Positions 35,357 to 45,592 of a DNA stretch of 64,000 bases are shown piece by piece. Position numbers and translations under genes: made by a program. The notes below the pieces were generated by a model. The model saw only the letters and a list, made by a program, of their open reading frames with translations, was not told the DNA's origin and ran no database searches. The stretch lies in NCBI RefSeq assembly GCF_013001025.1, contig NZ_CP053022.1, positions 248,001-312,000 of the forward strand, given 5' to 3'. The stretch comes from Sphingobium yanoikuyae (lineage in GTDB: Bacteria; Pseudomonadota; Alphaproteobacteria; Sphingomonadales; Sphingomonadaceae). Each line of letters opens with the position of its first letter. The stretch's first letter is position 1.

Positions 35357-38182
35357 TTGGATCCGATCGAAAGTGACGCACCTACGCTCGACGAATTGCA
35401 GGCCATGGTCGCACGCGCGCGTCTTGATGGAGACCGGCTGAAGCTTGCTCTTGCAGCAGGCGCAATCGTCGGCACTTGGTTCTGTGATGTGCCCGCAGAC
35501 CGCTTTACAGTTGATGAGGCGTTTGCAGAGGCTTTCGGCCTCGATCCTGCGACGGGACGCGATGGTGTCACACTCGAGAAGATTGTTACCACGGCCCATC
35601 CCGATGATCGCTCCGGTCTGCAGCGTGCCATCGAAGACGCGCTCGACAAAGGTGGCCGCTATGCACATCAATATCGCGTATTGCGCGCCGATGGTCAGTA
35701 TCTCTGGATCGAGGCGAAAGGGCATGTCGTTCATGATGAAAGCGGCGCGCCGATAAGCTTTCTGGGTGTTCTTATCGATGTGGGCGACCGGCGTCGGCTG
35801 GAGGCAGAGCGCGACAGCGCTCGGGCGCTGCTAACGAACTTCGCCGATGCAATGCCAGGCGTCGTCTATGCGAAGGACCGCGACGGCAGGCTAATGATCG
35901 GCAATCACGGCACAAGCGAGCTGGTCGGCAAAGTTCCGCAGGATTATATTGGGCGCACTGATCTCGAGCTACTTGAGGACAAGCAGCAGGCTGCCGCGAT
36001 CATGGAGACCGACCAGCGGATCATGGTCAGCGGTCGCTCGGAGCAAGTCGAAGAAAATGTGGACTTCCCCGATGGTCGACGCGCGATCTGGTTGTCTACC
36101 AAGTCACCTCTCAGGGATTTGGGCGGCGAGGTCGTTGGCCTTGTCGGCACGTCGCTCGATATCACCGAGCGCAAGGCGATCGAGGCCAGTCATCGGGAGA
36201 TCGAGGAGCGCTACCGGCTTGCCATCGGTGCGACAAGCGACGTCATCTGGGATTGGCGGTTTGCCGACGGTCACGTCATCTGGAACGAAGCGTTGGGAAC
36301 ACGCTTTGGTCATGTGCAGGAGCAGACAAGCGCGCAGTGGTGGCTCGACCATATTCATCCTGACGATCGCGCGCGGATAGATGAGAGCATTCATGCCGTA
36401 ATTGATCATGGCGGTTCAAACTGGACCGACGAATATCGTTTCCGTCGGGCTGACGGGAGCCATGCGTTCGTGCTCGATCGCGGGACTGTGCTGCGCAGCG
36501 ACGATGGTGCGCCGATGCGCATGATCGGTGCGATGCTTGATCTGACGGAGCGTAAAGCCGCCGAGGCCGCGCTTGCGGCAAGCGAAGAACGGCTTCGCCT
36601 TGCGACGGAGGCAGCTGATATCGGTCTGTGGGACGTCGATCTTGTCGAGGATGTGCTGATCTGGCCGGCGCGGACCAAAGCCATGTTCGGCATTTCGCCG
36701 GACGTGCCGGTCTCGATGCGGGACTTCTATGCGGGCCTTCACCCCGATGACCTCGATGCGACGACCGCGGCCTTCGCGGCGGCCGCCGATCCCGGTCAGC
36801 GCGCGCTTTATGATGTTGAATATCGCACAGTCGGCAAGGAAGACGGCATCGTTCGTTGGGTCGCAGCTAAAGGGCGGGGCGTTTTCGATGATGTCCGCTG
36901 TGTCCGTGTTGTCGGCGTCGCGATCGACGTGACTGCCCGCAAGGCTGATGAAGCATTATTGCACGAACTCAATGAACGGCTCGAGTTGCGGGTCGCGCAG
37001 GAAGTGGCCGAGCGCACGAAAGCTGAAGATGCGCTGCGCCAGAGCCAGAAGATGGAGTCCGTCGGCCAGCTCACGGGCGGTATCGCACATGACTTCAACA
37101 ATATGCTTGCCGTGGTTGTTGGCTCGCTCGATCTTTTGACTCGACGGCTGGGCGATGATGACCCCAGGGCGCGGCGCTATGTCGATTCGGCGATGGATGG
37201 CGCGCGCCGGGCGGCTCAGCTCACCCAGCGCCTGCTCGCATTCTCGCGGCAGCAGCCCCTCAAGCCCGAGTCGATCGACGCAAACAAGCTGGTTGACGGC
37301 ATGTCCGATATGCTGCGCCACACGCTACCCGACATTCAGCCTGAAACGGTGCTTGCGGGCGGCCTGTGGCGGGCCTTTGCCGATCCTAATCAGCTCGAAA
37401 ACGTGATTCTCAATCTCGCCGTCAACGCCCGCGATGCCATGGCCGGGGGAGGCAAGCTGATTATCGAAACCGCCAATTGTTACCTCGATTCGCGCTATGC
37501 CGAGGAGCTTATTGGTGTTCCGGCCGGGGAGTATGTAATGATCGCGGTGAGCGACACTGGCAGTGGAATGCCTCAGGAGGTCGTTGCCCGGGCGTTCGAT
37601 CCATTCTTCACCACGAAGGAGGTCGGGCGAGGCACCGGCCTTGGCCTCAGCCAGGTCTATGGGTTCGTCAAACAGTCGGGCGGGCACGTGAGAATCTATT
37701 CGGAGGTTGGTGAGGGAACGACGGTCAAGGTGTATCTTCCCCGCCTCCTGGGCGCGGTCGAGGAAGTGGCAGGCGTCGCGATGGACGAAACATTGCCGCG
37801 AGGGGAGAGCCAGGAATTGATCCTCCTGGTCGAGGATGAGCCGGGTGTGCGGCAATTCTCGTTCGATGCACTCAGCGAGCTGGGATATCGCGTATTAGAG
37901 GCCGACGGGGCGGCGGCGGCTCTCACGCTGATCGACGCGCACCCGGAGATCACGCTGATGTTCACTGATGTCGTCATGCCTGAGGTCAATGGCCGCAAGC
38001 TTGCGGACGCGGCACGCAAGCGGCGTCCTGGCCTCAAGATTCTGTTCACGACCGGCTATACCCGAAACGCTGTTGTGCATAACGGTGTCCTCGACCCGGG
38101 TGTGCATCTCATCGGCAAGCCATTCACGGTCGAGGAGCTGGCATCAGCGGTGCGACGCGCAATCGAGGAAGATGCCGGCTAG
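35357..38182 (+). CDS. PAS-rich hybrid histidine kinase
   Basis: A 941-residue soluble hybrid kinase. Four PAS/PAC units (about 30-150, 155-275, 285-395, 405-525) are followed by a short coiled coil and HisKA with phospho-His578 in [13 protein letters not shown]. An HATPase domain follows (N box [11 protein letters not shown] boxes DTGSGMP and [13 protein letters not shown]). The C-terminal receiver has Asp871 in LMFTDVVMP and Lys in LIGKPF. The start is TTG 35357 after AGGAG-CATAAGG. The sensed signal is unknown: no heme-type FixL PAS histidine motif was recognised, and no output regulator is adjacent. Confidence 0.9.
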   Translation: MDPIESDAPTLDELQAMVARARLDGDRLKLALAAGAIVGTWFCDVPADRFTVDEAFAEAFGLDPATGRDGVTLEKIVTTAHPDDRSGLQRAIEDALDKGGRYAHQYRVLRADGQYLWIEAKGHVVHDESGAPISFLGVLIDVGDRRRLEAERDSARALLTNFADAMPGVVYAKDRDGRLMIGNHGTSELVGKVPQDYIGRTDLELLEDKQQAAAIMETDQRIMVSGRSEQVEENVDFPDGRRAIWLSTKSPLRDLGGEVVGLVGTSLDITERKAIEASHREIEERYRLAIGATSDVIWDWRFADGHVIWNEALGTRFGHVQEQTSAQWWLDHIHPDDRARIDESIHAVIDHGGSNWTDEYRFRRADGSHAFVLDRGTVLRSDDGAPMRMIGAMLDLTERKAAEAALAASEERLRLATEAADIGLWDVDLVEDVLIWPARTKAMFGISPDVPVSMRDFYAGLHPDDLDATTAAFAAAADPGQRALYDVEYRTVGKEDGIVRWVAAKGRGVFDDVRCVRVVGVAIDVTARKADEALLHELNERLELRVAQEVAERTKAEDALRQSQKMESVGQLTGGIAHDFNNMLAVVVGSLDLLTRRLGDDDPRARRYVDSAMDGARRAAQLTQRLLAFSRQQPLKPESIDANKLVDGMSDMLRHTLPDIQPETVLAGGLWRAFADPNQLENVILNLAVNARDAMAGGGKLIIETANCYLDSRYAEELIGVPAGEYVMIAVSDTGSGMPQEVVARAFDPFFTTKEVGRGTGLGLSQVYGFVKQSGGHVRIYSEVGEGTTVKVYLPRLLGAVEEVAGVAMDETLPRGESQELILLVEDEPGVRQFSFDALSELGYRVLEADGAAAALTLIDAHPEITLMFTDVVMPEVNGRKLADAARKRRPGLKILFTTGYTRNAVVHNGVLDPGVHLIGKPFTVEELASAVRRAIEEDAG

Positions 38183-38247
38183 AGGGTTCTGAGGTGGATC
38201 CGATCTGGCGAGGGCGTCCAACCTGCGAAACAAGAACGCGCATCGCG

Positions 38248-39636
38248 TCATGCCTTCGAGGTGGGCGGGATCGTTGCCAATGCCATCATGCCTATGGCAC
38301 CCGACAGGATCGAGGAGACCAGCACTGCCAGGGACGCCTTGTCCAGCTGCTCGCCTCCGGGAAAGGCGAGCCCTGCGATGAACAGGGATATAGTGAACCC
38401 GATGCCGGCGAGGCAGCCTATCGCCGCTATCATGCGCCAGTCGACGCCCTCGGGCAGCCGCGCCAGTCCACATCGCGCCGCGATCCAGCTGAACGTGAGG
38501 AAGCCGAGCGGCTTTCCGACCGTCAATCCAATCACGATTGCCAGAGCCAGGGTCGAAGTCGCGGCCGTGGTGAGAAGATCCATGGATAGCCTTATGCGAA
38601 TGTTCGAAAGCGCGAACAGGGGTAGGACGACATAGCTGATCCAAGGCGTCAGCGTGAGGATGAGACGCTCACCCGACTTGTCTGTTGCCCCCGTCATTTC
38701 GTGCAGAAATCCCAGTCGATCCTCCGCCCGACCCTGCGCGATCTCAGCCTCATGTTCATCCTCAGTCACCCGCGCCCGCTCGTGCGCTTCCTGGAACTGG
38801 TCTACCCGGTGCTGTACTGAAACAGCAAATTCAGACCTATCAAGTCGCGGGCGGACTGGAACCAGAAAGCCGATGAGCACGCCTGCGATGGTCGCATGCA
38901 CGCCCGACTGGAAGATGCCGATCCAGACCAGCGCAGCCAGAAGCACGTAGGGGACGGAAGCCACCCAGTGGAGCCGACGCAGAAGGATGATGAGCGCGAT
39001 CGCAAATCCCGCCAAGACCGCTCCCTCCCATGCGAAGTGGTCGGAGTAGCCAAAAGCAATAGCCAGGAGCCCACCAATGTCGTCGATGGCAGCGAAAGCG
39101 AGGAACAGGGCACGAACCCCTGCCGGCAGGCGGGCGGAGAATAATGCAATGACTGACAGGCCGAAGGCCGTGTCCATGGTGATCACGATACCCCACCCCC
39201 GCGCAGCCTCAGTTCCGTCGGCGACTGCCAGGAACAGCAGGACCGGAACGATAAGGCCGCCGAGCGCTCCGACGATCGGGAAAGCGGCCGTCCGCCATCT
39301 GGTGAGAGCGCCGATGGTCAGTTCCCGCTTCACGTCCACGCCGATCACGATGAAGAACAGCGGCAAGAGCGCATGGTCGATCCATTCTGCCAAGCTGTGG
39401 CTGACCTTCGCCTCGCCGAAGGACAAGACCAGCGGCGTGTCCCAGAACCGCTCATAGGCACCGCTTATGGGCAGGTTGACGCAGAGAAGCGCAACGAATG
39501 TGGCGACGAGCAATGGTCCGCCGGTCACCTCACTGCCCGCGAAGAATGGCGCAAGACGGTCCAGAAAGGCCGCGTTAGCTGGACTGTGGTGAGCGCGAGC
39601 TTCTGATGCACCCTTCTGACGCGAGGTAATGGCCAT
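38248..39636 (-). CDS. nhaA: Na+/H+ antiporter, NhaA family
   Basis: About 462 residues with 11-12 membrane helices. The ion-binding aspartates are present: the pair in AFAAIDDIGGLLAIA and the Asp in TMDTAFGLS. A long hydrophilic loop (VDQFQEAHERARVTEDEHEA) extends the middle. ATG 39636 is preferred; 39696 is also open. NhaA exchanges cytoplasmic Na+ for H+, which would link the sodium gradient of the N-ATPase at 6-12.5 kb to the proton gradient (inference). Confidence 0.9.
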   Translation of the reverse strand: MAITSRQKGASEARAHHSPANAAFLDRLAPFFAGSEVTGGPLLVATFVALLCVNLPISGAYERFWDTPLVLSFGEAKVSHSLAEWIDHALLPLFFIVIGVDVKRELTIGALTRWRTAAFPIVGALGGLIVPVLLFLAVADGTEAARGWGIVITMDTAFGLSVIALFSARLPAGVRALFLAFAAIDDIGGLLAIAFGYSDHFAWEGAVLAGFAIALIILLRRLHWVASVPYVLLAALVWIGIFQSGVHATIAGVLIGFLVPVRPRLDRSEFAVSVQHRVDQFQEAHERARVTEDEHEAEIAQGRAEDRLGFLHEMTGATDKSGERLILTLTPWISYVVLPLFALSNIRIRLSMDLLTTAATSTLALAIVIGLTVGKPLGFLTFSWIAARCGLARLPEGVDWRMIAAIGCLAGIGFTISLFIAGLAFPGGEQLDKASLAVLVSSILSGAIGMMALATIPPTSKA

Positions 39637-39855
39637 CAAAGGCAAGCGCAGGGCGTCGGCGATAGGTTCCTTTGATCGCTCATGCGCGGCCTGCAAGCAA
39701 TTTCAGGCCGCAATCACGGTCCACATCTCCCGCCAATGGGCAGGTTTCCGCACGCGGTGGGTATGTGCGAGGCATACCAGCCGAAACTGCCAAGCATCTG
39801 AAATTCAACGTTTCAGACTAACTAATGTTATTGAACAGCCGAACTCCAACAAGCT

Positions 39856-40128
39856 ATGCGCGCTCTGCTTTTAAAAGCAGAGAGAAGAGAAGGTAAATTG
39901 GTAAAAGACGGTAGACGGAAATATTACGCGCAGGATTATGTTTTCGCGGAAGCAGAAGCCATTTTTGCCAGTGATGAAGCGCTTTTCCTGGAAATCGCGA
40001 ACATGGCAGACAGGGATTTCCCAACCCCGCGCCAGAAAGGTGCTCTTATCGAACTGCGCCGCCGACGGCTAATTTCCGAAAAAATACGAGAAATAATTCG
40101 GCGCTTGTCGAAATATCCTGGCAAATGA
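39856..40128 (+). CDS. Hypothetical protein (90 aa) in an AT-richer patch
   Basis: A basic, helical 90-residue frame (KLVKDGRRKYYAQDYVFAEA, then IREIIRRLSKYPGK). The codons are more AT-rich than in the neighbours, suggesting transfer. Its first codons overlap a 20-bp perfect palindrome (39863-39882). No family recognised; the start is uncertain. Confidence 0.4.
   Translation: MRALLLKAERREGKLVKDGRRKYYAQDYVFAEAEAIFASDEALFLEIANMADRDFPTPRQKGALIELRRRRLISEKIREIIRRLSKYPGK
39863..39882. repeat. 20-bp perfect palindrome
   Basis: CTCTGCTTTTAAAAGCAGAG has no central spacer. It lies seven bases inside the start of the ORF at 39856, so it may be an operator or a recombination site, or the ORF may start later. 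Confidence 0.6.
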
Positions 40129-40440
40129 GTGAAGATGCAGTGGGCTCTTTTCGAAGGCAGGTGGCGACTTGCGATCGATAATAAGCCATGGATCGACATA
40201 ACCGAAATCGACGGGGATGTTTAGTGGTGCAAGGACCGAGCGCGTGATTCCCGCACTATTCGTTGGTGGCTGTGCGGGCCTTGCAGATTGGAAGCGTCAA
40301 AAGTCGATATGAGACCTGAGCGCGTCGGTAAGGCAACCTCCGAACCGTTTGATCACAGCGTAGACGCCACCGTCGTCACTCGGACTTGACTCCGCACGCC
40401 TTCAGCCGGTGGCAGCTTATGACAAGAATCCAACTGGTGC
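40129..40440. other. Intergenic, no gene recognised
   Basis: Sequence between the AT-richer ORF and the IS5-family element. No ORF with a family match and no clear promoter or terminator. Confidence 0.45.
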
Positions 40441-41293
40441 GTCGGTAAAATGCGCGGGACGGTCAGAGCCGGTTTCGAAACTCACGCTGATCGCGCCAAT
40501 CTGCGGATCGTGAGCATGGCGGCGGCGGCATAGAGGAATGCAGCTGCGGACTTGAAGGTTGCCTCGAGGTCCTTGGCGAGCCGGCGATTTCGGTTGATCC
40601 ATGCAAAGAAGCGTTCAACGACCCACCGCCTTGGCAGGACGACGAAGCCGGTTTGCCCGGTAATTTTGCTGATGATCCCGACGGTGATGCTGGTGGCTTG
40701 CGTGACGCGCTCATGGTTGTAGCCGCCATCGGCCCAAACCTTCTCGATGAAGGGGAACAGGCCGCGTGATATTTGCGGCACTGCACCACCCCCATCTCGA
40801 TCCTGGACATCGGCAGTGTGGGGTTCGACCAGCAGCGCTCGGCCATCGGTATCGACCAGGGCATGTCGCTTGCGCCCTTCGATCTTCTTGCCAGCGTCAT
40901 AGCCCCGCGGGCCGCCGCTTTCCGTGGTCTTGACGCTCTGACTGTCGATAATGGCTGCGCTCGGGCTGGCCTCGCGCCCCGTCCGGTCGCGGTCAGCCAT
41001 CACCAGAGCATGGTTCATTCGCTCAAATACGGCCTCGTCGCGTAACCGGGCAAACCAGCGGTAGACTGTCTGCCATGGCGGAAAGTCTTTCGGCAACAGT
41101 CGCCAGGTGATCCCGCCGCGCAGCACATAGAATATGGCGTTCACGATCTCGCGCATCGCCCATTCCCGCCGTCGCCCGGTCGAACGTGCCCGGGGCAAAT
41201 ATGCGGCGATCAATCGCCACTCCGCATCATTCAAATCCGTCTGGTATCGCTTCGCCACGCGCGTATGTTGCGCGCGGGTGGCCGGGGTCCACA
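40440..41293 (-). mobile_element. IS5-family insertion sequence (ends approximate)
   Basis: The element carries one transposase gene on the minus strand. I could not identify matching terminal inverted repeats or a target duplication by eye, so both boundaries are approximate. The right side abuts an MgtC-like fragment lacking its N-terminal half, consistent with insertion or deletion at that point. Confidence 0.65.
40482..41258 (-). CDS. IS5-family transposase
   Basis: About 258 residues from GTG 41258 (VAKRYQTDLNDAEW); an ATG at 41294 is also open. The DDE residues are visible: Asp in AIIDSQSVKTTESGG, Asp in VWADGGYNHE, Glu in RRWVVERFFAWINRNRRL. It appears full length. Confidence 0.88.
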   Translation of the reverse strand: MAKRYQTDLNDAEWRLIAAYLPRARSTGRRREWAMREIVNAIFYVLRGGITWRLLPKDFPPWQTVYRWFARLRDEAVFERMNHALVMADRDRTGREASPSAAIIDSQSVKTTESGGPRGYDAGKKIEGRKRHALVDTDGRALLVEPHTADVQDRDGGGAVPQISRGLFPFIEKVWADGGYNHERVTQATSITVGIISKITGQTGFVVLPRRWVVERFFAWINRNRRLAKDLEATFKSAAAFLYAAAAMLTIRRLARSA

Positions 41294-41602
41294 TGCCTGA
41301 TCGTATTCAGCAAGGGCGAGATCAAGAATGTGACGACGGCCGCCCATATCTGGCTGGCGGCGGTTATAGGCATCGCATGCGGCGCGGCGCTATGGCCGCT
41401 GGTCGTGAGCGCGACCGTCATTGCCGTAATCATGCTTACGTTACTTGGTATCCTCGGACGGCGCTGGCTCGATCCCAAGAGCCAAAAGAGTGATGACCAC
41501 GGTCAGGAACAAGGGCTGCATCCTGGTCGACTGCCCCTTGCCCTTACCTGGGACTGCGCCACCAGGAACGCTATCGCACTGAAGCAGCGGAAGTCCGGCT
41601 GA
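41294..41602 (+). pseudogene. MgtC/SapB-family fragment, N-terminus missing
   Basis: A plus-strand frame leaving the IS5-type element contains FSKGEIKNVTTAAHIWLAAV and IGIACGAALWPLV, the central MgtC signature (KGLTTAAxIW). The preceding helices of MgtC are absent. MgtC proteins are inner-membrane proteins linked to Mg2+ starvation and acid survival. Confidence 0.65.
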
Positions 41603-41774
41603 CCTTTCCACAGTTGACTCTTACTGAACACTCAGCGGTCAGATTCTGCTCCCTGGCTGCGTACCGTCCGCCATTCAGCAGGCTACCACCCACGTCCTGG
41701 CTCGATTTTCCCGAGCAGGGGATGCGGCCGATGGCGTTGACCATAATCAGGCCAGTTGATCGACCCATTCAGAC

Positions 41775-43187
41775 TCAGGCGCCGGACGGTGTGCCACTGT
41801 CCTGATCCGGTGGCAGGTCGATGGGCGTTGCAGCACAGATCGTTCGCAGCGCCTGTTTGAGCCCTTCCTCGATCGTGGGATGATAAAAGGGCATCGCCAG
41901 CAACTGCGTCGCTGTCAGCCGGCTCTGGATCGCCCAAGTCAGCATGTGCGCCAGATGGTCGCCGGCGGGCGCGATTAGATCAGCGCCAATCAGCCGGCCG
42001 TGCGGGGCTGCAGCATAGAGGGTGAGCGCACCGCGATTGACTCCATCGACCCGTGCCCGACCCTGATCAGCAAAATCGGTGGTGCCGGTAATTGCGCCAA
42101 CCTCTTCCGCCTCGCCGATCGTGGCCAGCACCGGCTCGGTAAAGGTGATCCTTAAGGCCGTGCTGCGTTCGACCGGAATGGGTGCGGGAAAGGCGGCCGC
42201 ATTGCGTCCGGCTATCGCGCCATCGTGCGATGCTTCGTGGAGGAGCGCCAGATCCGCCGCCACATCACCAGCGAGAAAGACTGCACTGTCGCCGCAGCGC
42301 ATCGTCTTGCGATCGTGGATAGGAACGCCATGATCATCGAGTTCCAGGCCCAGCTTGGCGAGGCCCAGCGCATCAAGCTGCGGCTTGCGCCCTACCGCAA
42401 CGAGCAGTTTGTCGAACAAGGCATCGCCCTTGCTCGCGCCGCTCCAGTGCAGCCGCACGCCATTACTTTCCGATGCCGGAGTGACCTCCACGCCGAGATG
42501 AAGATCGAGATCATTTTCGAGAGCCTCGCGCAAATGGGCATGGACTTTGGGGCAGCGCAGCTTCGCCATGCGTTCGCCCTTGTCAAACAGCACAACCTTC
42601 ACGCCCAGATGGGCGAATGCCTGCGCCAGTTCGAGCCCGATCGCGCCCGAACCAACGACAGCCAGCCGTCGAGGCAGATCCGCCAGCTCGAATATGCTGT
42701 CACTCGTGAGCGCGGCATCGCCAAGCGCGGCGAAAGGCTCTGGCAGAATCGGTGCCGATCCGGTTGCGATGACGATCGCTCTCGCCTCCACGCTACGACC
42801 GTCGTCAAGAAGCAGCCGCCTCGGCCCCGAGAAGCAGGCGCGAGCGCGAATGGTGACATGCTCAGGCAGGTCGGCGATTGATTTGCGAGTGCCTGCCGCA
42901 AATCTGTCGCCTTCCGCGCGCACCCTTTGCAGGACAGCCGGGCCGTCAATCCGCACCCCATCCACTTCGATTCCGAACATCCCCGCACGGCTTATCTGCA
43001 CCGCCTTGCGCCCGGCAGCGATGAGCAGCTTGGACGGCATGCAGCCAACCGTGGCGCAGGTTGTCCCGTTGAAATCGGGATCGATCAACAGCGTCGAGGC
43101 GCCGTTATTGCGCGCGGCCCTTTCGGCGGCGAGACCGGCGGTGCCGGCCCCGATCACCGCGACGTCGCATTGGAGGGTCTCCGCCAT
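41775..43187 (-). CDS. Dihydrolipoyl dehydrogenase-like FAD disulfide oxidoreductase
   Basis: A 470-residue flavoprotein. FAD-binding GAGTAGLAAERAARNNG at the N-terminus, the redox disulfide in GTTCATVGCMPSK, NAD-binding VVGSGAIGLELAQAFAHLG, FLAGDVAADLALLHEAS, and the C-terminal acid-base His in FYHPTIEEGLKQAL are all present. It resembles stand-alone Lpd-like reductases (Sth/MerA relatives) rather than a complex-linked E3. It is followed on the same strand, upstream in transcription, by a succinate-semialdehyde dehydrogenase gene 5 bp away, so the two probably form one operon. Confidence 0.88.
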   Translation of the reverse strand: MAETLQCDVAVIGAGTAGLAAERAARNNGASTLLIDPDFNGTTCATVGCMPSKLLIAAGRKAVQISRAGMFGIEVDGVRIDGPAVLQRVRAEGDRFAAGTRKSIADLPEHVTIRARACFSGPRRLLLDDGRSVEARAIVIATGSAPILPEPFAALGDAALTSDSIFELADLPRRLAVVGSGAIGLELAQAFAHLGVKVVLFDKGERMAKLRCPKVHAHLREALENDLDLHLGVEVTPASESNGVRLHWSGASKGDALFDKLLVAVGRKPQLDALGLAKLGLELDDHGVPIHDRKTMRCGDSAVFLAGDVAADLALLHEASHDGAIAGRNAAAFPAPIPVERSTALRITFTEPVLATIGEAEEVGAITGTTDFADQGRARVDGVNRGALTLYAAAPHGRLIGADLIAPAGDHLAHMLTWAIQSRLTATQLLAMPFYHPTIEEGLKQALRTICAATPIDLPPDQDSGTPSGA

Positions 43188-43192
43188 CTCGA

Positions 43193-44569
43193 TCAGCCGA
43201 TCTTGATCGACTTGACGTTGACGAATTCCTTCAGGCCTTCCGGGCCATGTTCGCGGCCATAGCCCGACGTCTTGACCCCGCCGAACGGCAGGTCGGGCGA
43301 CGCCACGTCGAAGGTGTTGATGAAGATCATGCCGGTATCGAAATGCTTCGCCGCCAGTTCGCGTGCGCGCTCGACATTGCGGCTGAAAATGCCGCCGCCA
43401 AGACCGTATCGGCTGTCATTGGCGATGCGCATGGCATCCTCGTCATCTTTCGCGCGGATGATCGATGCGGCCGGACCGAACAGCTCGTCGTCATAGGCAG
43501 GCTGGCCGGGGGCCACATCCACGAGCACGGTCGCGGGATAGAACCACCCCGTGCGATCAGGCACCTTACCGCCGGCTAGGACGCGCGCGCCCTTGGCGAT
43601 GCTTTCCTCCACTCGGCTGTGAAGCTGATCGCGCTGCGCCTTGCTGACCAGCGGGCCAAGCTTGGTGGCATCATCAGTGGGATCGCCCATCTCGATAGCG
43701 CGAAACTTTTCGACATAGCCCTCGACAAAGGCGTCGTAATTCTTCTCGGTGACGATGAAGCGCTTGGCGTTCACGCAGGTCTGGCCATTATTGTAGATTC
43801 GCCCGGCCACGCAGGTTCTGATCGCCAGATCGAGATCGGCATCGTCGAGCACCAGATAGGCGTCGTTAGAGCCGAGTTCGAGGACGGTCTTCTTGACCAG
43901 TTTACCCGCCTTGGCGGCCACTGCACGGCCTGCGCGATCACTGCCCGTCAATGTGACACCGCGCACGAGATCGTTTTCGATGATCTTGTCCGACTGTTCG
44001 TGCGAAATGACGAGTACGCCGAACAGGCCCTTGGGCAGCCCGGCGCGTTCGTAAAGGTCGCGTAGGAACAGGCCGCTACCGGTACAACTCTCGGCATGTT
44101 TCAGCAGCACACCGTTACCGGCCATCAGGCTTGCGATCGAATAGCGCACCGCCTGATAGGCGGGGAAGTTCCATGGCTGGATGCCATAGATAACCCCGAG
44201 CGGCGCATGGGTGATGTAGGCCGTCGCCCCCTCAGCAGCGCGTTCCTCGTCGGCGAGCACTGTCGGGCCGTGCTTGGCGGTATAATCGCAGATCGCAGCG
44301 ACCAGATCGACTTCGTTGCGACTGTCGCCGATCAGCTTGCCGACCTCGCGCGTCATGAGCTGGGCGAATTCTTCCTTGGCGTCGCGCAGCGCTTGCGCAA
44401 TCGCGGTCATGACGGCAGCGCGCTCTTCGAGACTGCGAAGGCGCCATTGCAGAAATGCCTCATGGCTTGCCTGCACCGTCGCCATGGCCTCGTCGTCCGA
44501 CATATAGGGGTAGGTGGCGATCACTTCCTCAGTGAAAGGGTTGATCGTGCGGGCCTCAGCGTTGCTCAT
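43193..44569 (-). CDS. NAD(P)-dependent succinate-semialdehyde dehydrogenase
   Basis: A 458-residue aldehyde dehydrogenase with the catalytic Glu in VLELGSNDAYLVL, the catalytic Cys in NNGQTCVNAKRF, and the IQPWNFPAYQAVRY cofactor segment. The short N-terminus and GSNDAY point to the Sad/GabD2-like SSADH group. It oxidises succinic semialdehyde to succinate, feeding the TCA cycle. It precedes the disulfide oxidoreductase gene in the same operon. Confidence 0.88.
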   Translation of the reverse strand: MSNAEARTINPFTEEVIATYPYMSDDEAMATVQASHEAFLQWRLRSLEERAAVMTAIAQALRDAKEEFAQLMTREVGKLIGDSRNEVDLVAAICDYTAKHGPTVLADEERAAEGATAYITHAPLGVIYGIQPWNFPAYQAVRYSIASLMAGNGVLLKHAESCTGSGLFLRDLYERAGLPKGLFGVLVISHEQSDKIIENDLVRGVTLTGSDRAGRAVAAKAGKLVKKTVLELGSNDAYLVLDDADLDLAIRTCVAGRIYNNGQTCVNAKRFIVTEKNYDAFVEGYVEKFRAIEMGDPTDDATKLGPLVSKAQRDQLHSRVEESIAKGARVLAGGKVPDRTGWFYPATVLVDVAPGQPAYDDELFGPAASIIRAKDDEDAMRIANDSRYGLGGGIFSRNVERARELAAKHFDTGMIFINTFDVASPDLPFGGVKTSGYGREHGPEGLKEFVNVKSIKIG

Positions 44570-44609
44570 GATTGTGGGTTCTTGCTTGCAAGGGGAAAGG
44601 AAAACGGCC

Positions 44610-45368
44610 TCAGCCGTGGCGCGAGCGATGCTGGTCGAGCATCTTTTGGACGTCGGACAGAGCCAGTGTCATTTCGTCATGCCAGCCATTGGGCGTGAAC
44701 TGGCGCACGGCTGAGTGCGCCGCGCAGACGATCCGCGTTCCTGCCCAGCTTTCCGCAAGCCCGCGTGCCCAACTGGTAAAATCGTCGGCAGCGCCTGCAC
44801 GGTGCTGTAGCGCCTTGGCCAGCCTGGGATGGAAGCGCATCCGTGACTGGGGCAGGACATACCGCAATAGCCCGGGCGCCGCGAGCACCATCAAGGTGTC
44901 GTCGACATGGACGATGCCGCTCGGCCGGTGACGTACCAGTACTGATGCGGCATGAACGCTTTCATCGCTGGTCACCAGATCGAGCCCGTCCGGGACCGAA
45001 AAAGCAAGTTCGTCGAACTGGGCTTGCGTTGCGCCGTCCTCGATACGGTCCTTTTCCCACGGTAGTTCGGGTGCTTGATCGCGGTGCCGCTGCGTGCCGA
45101 ACAGCCGCGCACCGGGGGCCACTTCGTGTGCGGCGCGACAATGCAGCGTGTGGAATGGGTGAACATTGATAATTGCGTCGATCGCTGCACCATTGTCGGT
45201 CAGCTTCAGGAGCGCATCGCGGTCAGCACCAGACACGCCATAACTGTCGATCAGCAGGAAGCGTCCCGTTCGTCGACGGACGAGGGACATATGCGTTCCG
45301 ACATCGATCAGACCGGCGATCTTAAATCTGCCGCGGAAATTCCAAAAGTCGTCCGCAAGCTGCTTCAT
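44610..45368 (-). CDS. Metallo-beta-lactamase-fold protein with altered metal motif
   Basis: A 252-residue protein with the beta-lactamase-like start (IDVGTHMSLVRRRTGRFLLI DSYG region) and VHVDDTLMVL later. The zinc motif that would be HxHxDH reads HPFHTLHC, so only part of the ligand set is kept. It could bind a single metal or be non-catalytic. It lies just upstream of the SSADH gene on the same strand and may belong to that operon. Confidence 0.6.
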   Translation of the reverse strand: MKQLADDFWNFRGRFKIAGLIDVGTHMSLVRRRTGRFLLIDSYGVSGADRDALLKLTDNGAAIDAIINVHPFHTLHCRAAHEVAPGARLFGTQRHRDQAPELPWEKDRIEDGATQAQFDELAFSVPDGLDLVTSDESVHAASVLVRHRPSGIVHVDDTLMVLAAPGLLRYVLPQSRMRFHPRLAKALQHRAGAADDFTSWARGLAESWAGTRIVCAAHSAVRQFTPNGWHDEMTLALSDVQKMLDQHRSRHG

Positions 45369-45539
45369 GCCGGGTTCCTGCCTCGCTTGTTTAAGACGCG
45401 CGTCGGTGAGAGGCCGTCCACAAACCTAATCCGGCAGACGCTCGATCGTTCCTCTTTCCGATGAGAAGTAGGTCCAGGTGCTCAACCTCCACTTTTTGCC
45501 TTTTGCTAACGCTTTTGGTCATGCCCCGGGGTATCTTCA

Positions 45540-45564
45540 GGAACCGATACACTGGCGGAATGTT
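45540..45564 (+). promoter_or_regulatory. EcfG-like promoter of the sigma factor gene
   Basis: GGAAC (45540-45544), 16 bp, TGTT (45561-45564): one mismatch to GGAAC-N16-CGTT. It lies 28 bp before the sigma factor start, suggesting positive autoregulation. Confidence 0.6.
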
Positions 45565-45592
45565 CTCTTGACCAGTTATGGAGGGACGCAGT

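Noticed and set aside
35357..38182. The hybrid kinase as the FixL partner of the FixJ-like regulator
   Set aside because: I could not identify a FixL-type heme PAS, it has its own receiver, and it is 20 kb away; phosphotransfer to FixJ cannot be claimed.
40440..41293. Exact ends and target duplication of the IS5-type element
   Set aside because: Candidate inverted repeats on the two sides do not match well enough to claim, so only approximate borders are given.
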